Shown here piece by piece: positions 7,418 to 7,742 of a stretch of 7,742 bases of DNA (its first letter is position 1; each line of letters starts with the position of its first letter). The stretch comes from DASQUP01 sp035641235 (GTDB taxonomy: Bacteria > Actinomycetota > CADDZG01 > WHSQ01). A model generated the notes under the pieces. The model saw only the letters and a program-made list of their open reading frames with translations, had not been told where the DNA came from and searched no databases. The stretch covers positions 1-7,742 of the forward strand of contig DASQUP010000081.1 of assembly GCA_035641235.1 (NCBI GenBank), in the 5' to 3' direction. Both the position numbers and the translations under genes were made by a program.

Positions 7418-7464
7418 TTCTTTGGGTCAGGACTTATCGCTCAAGCAAGTTCTGGGCAAAAGAA
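7418..7464 (+). repeat. Right 47-nt palindromic repeat of the nuclease cassette
   Basis: The arms TTCTTTGGGTCAGGACTT (7418-7435) and AAGTTCTGGGCAAAAGAA (7447-7464) pair at 14 of 18 positions, with two of the four mismatches allowing G-U in plus-strand RNA; the loop is 11 nt. It has the same length and TTCTTT...AAAGAA ends as the left repeat, in inverse orientation. The rest of the gap, 7465-7613, shows no gene, RNA or convincing promoter. Confidence 0.7.
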
Positions 7465-7599
7465 AGCCTGGCGAGTCGGCAGGAGGGACCTCGCGGCTTA
7501 CCTCTTGGCTCAGAAATGGACCGACCAGAGCGTCGCACCTGAGGGCGCGCCCGCGCGGTCGGCGCCGGGCGCGTAGGCTAGGCGGCGGCCATCAGACGA

Positions 7600-7606
7600 G
7601 GGGAGG
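7600..7606 (+). promoter_or_regulatory. Ribosome binding site of the right-edge gene
   Basis: GGGGAGG is followed by 7 nt and then GTG at 7614. This supports a real gene start there, in preference to the later ATG codons at 7629 and 7632. Confidence 0.65.
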
Positions 7607-7613
7607 CTCGGCC

Positions 7614-7742
7614 GTGGTCGAGAAGATCATGATGTCCCTGCTGCTCGTGGTGACGATCGCTGCGTTTGCCAGGCGCATCCGGGAGCTGGTCGGTTTCATG
7701 AGGCTCGGCGCGCCGGACGATAGGCGGCCACAGAGCCTTGCC
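7614..7742 (+). CDS. N-terminus of a probable membrane-anchored (Fe-S)-binding oxidoreductase, cut by right edge
   Basis: Only 43 codons are present: GTG start, MVEKIMMSLLLVVTIAAFARRIRELVGFMRLGAP and a charged continuation. It has one hydrophobic helix followed at once by a basic RRIRELV stretch and a RLGAPDD turn. That layout resembles the N-terminus of actinobacterial heterodisulfide-reductase-like Fe-S oxidoreductases, which start with a membrane segment before their cysteine-rich domains. None of those cysteine motifs lies inside the window, so the assignment rests on this short segment only. The GGGGAGG ribosome binding site at 7 nt gives good confidence that it is a gene. It points away from the nuclease cassette and has no clear promoter in the 149 nt before it. 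Confidence 0.5.
   Translation, partial: MVEKIMMSLLLVVTIAAFARRIRELVGFMRLGAPDDRRPQSLA

Larger units (their letters stand above)
6389..7464. mobile_element. Putative one-gene cassette bounded by inverted 47-nt palindromic repeats
   Basis: The nuclease-like gene is bracketed by two 47-nt imperfect palindromes in opposite orientation. The left one starts 3 nt after the gene's stop codon and the right one ends 56 nt before its start. The total is 1076 bp. No target-site duplication is visible next to either repeat, and no transposase or integrase is encoded. Mobility is therefore an inference from the symmetric repeats around a single nuclease-like gene. The alternative is a pair of dispersed REP-like palindromes that happen to flank one gene. 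Confidence 0.4.

Noticed and set aside
7503..7513. Third, partial copy of the palindrome arm (TCTTGGCTCAG)
   Set aside because: Only nine bases (TTGGCTCAG) match the left repeat, and no second arm follows, so chance similarity is likely.
7571..7613. Promoter with -10 TAGGCT (7574-7579) for the right-edge gene
   Set aside because: The hexamer has no acceptable -35 at 16-19 nt and matches TATAAT poorly.

Overview
The window reads as chromosomal DNA of a high-GC, monoderm actinobacterium (phylum Actinomycetota; class not resolvable from the sequence). The pointers are the gene order dnaK-grpE-dnaJ followed by an HspR-type MerR repressor, a HAIR-like operator in the dnaK promoter, GTG starts, and an AbiEi-like/DUF559 protein of a kind common in actinobacteria. 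No rRNA, tRNA or CRISPR array was seen.

Layout. On the plus strand, a lemA-like gene cut by the left edge (2-589) is followed 20 nt later by an HtpX-type M48 membrane metalloprotease (610-1608). Convergent to this pair is a compact minus-strand heat-shock operon read from right to left: dnaK (6162-4321), grpE, dnaJ, hspR, and an alpha/beta hydrolase of the Tex30/KANSL3 type (2304-1645). Junctions are ATGA and TAATG overlaps or gaps of 15 and 2 nt, so the five genes are probably one transcription unit. The dnaK upstream region holds a housekeeping-type promoter whose -35 box lies inside a HAIR-like HspR site, plus an overlapping GGAAT-N18-GTT element of the SigH/SigR type. The operon encodes its own repressor, which fits the known DnaK-HspR feedback loop. 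lemA and htpX concern the cell envelope, so most of the window is protein quality control and stress response.

The right part is different. A single minus-strand gene (7362-6439) encodes an AbiEi-like winged-helix N-terminus joined to a DUF559/Vsr-like nuclease domain. It is bracketed by two 47-nt imperfect palindromes (6389-6435 and 7418-7464) that face each other as inverted copies with 35 of 47 positions identical. This looks like a one-gene cassette of 1076 bp set between the dnaK promoter and the next gene, and it is the best candidate here for something undescribed. A perfect CRP-type TGTGA-N6-TCACA palindrome lies between the nuclease start and the right repeat.

At the right edge a plus-strand gene starts at 7614 with a strong ribosome binding site and runs out of the window; its N-terminus suggests a membrane-anchored Fe-S oxidoreductase. 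No gene-free stretch exceeds 300 nt; the two largest (6163-6438 and 7363-7613) are described in their entries.
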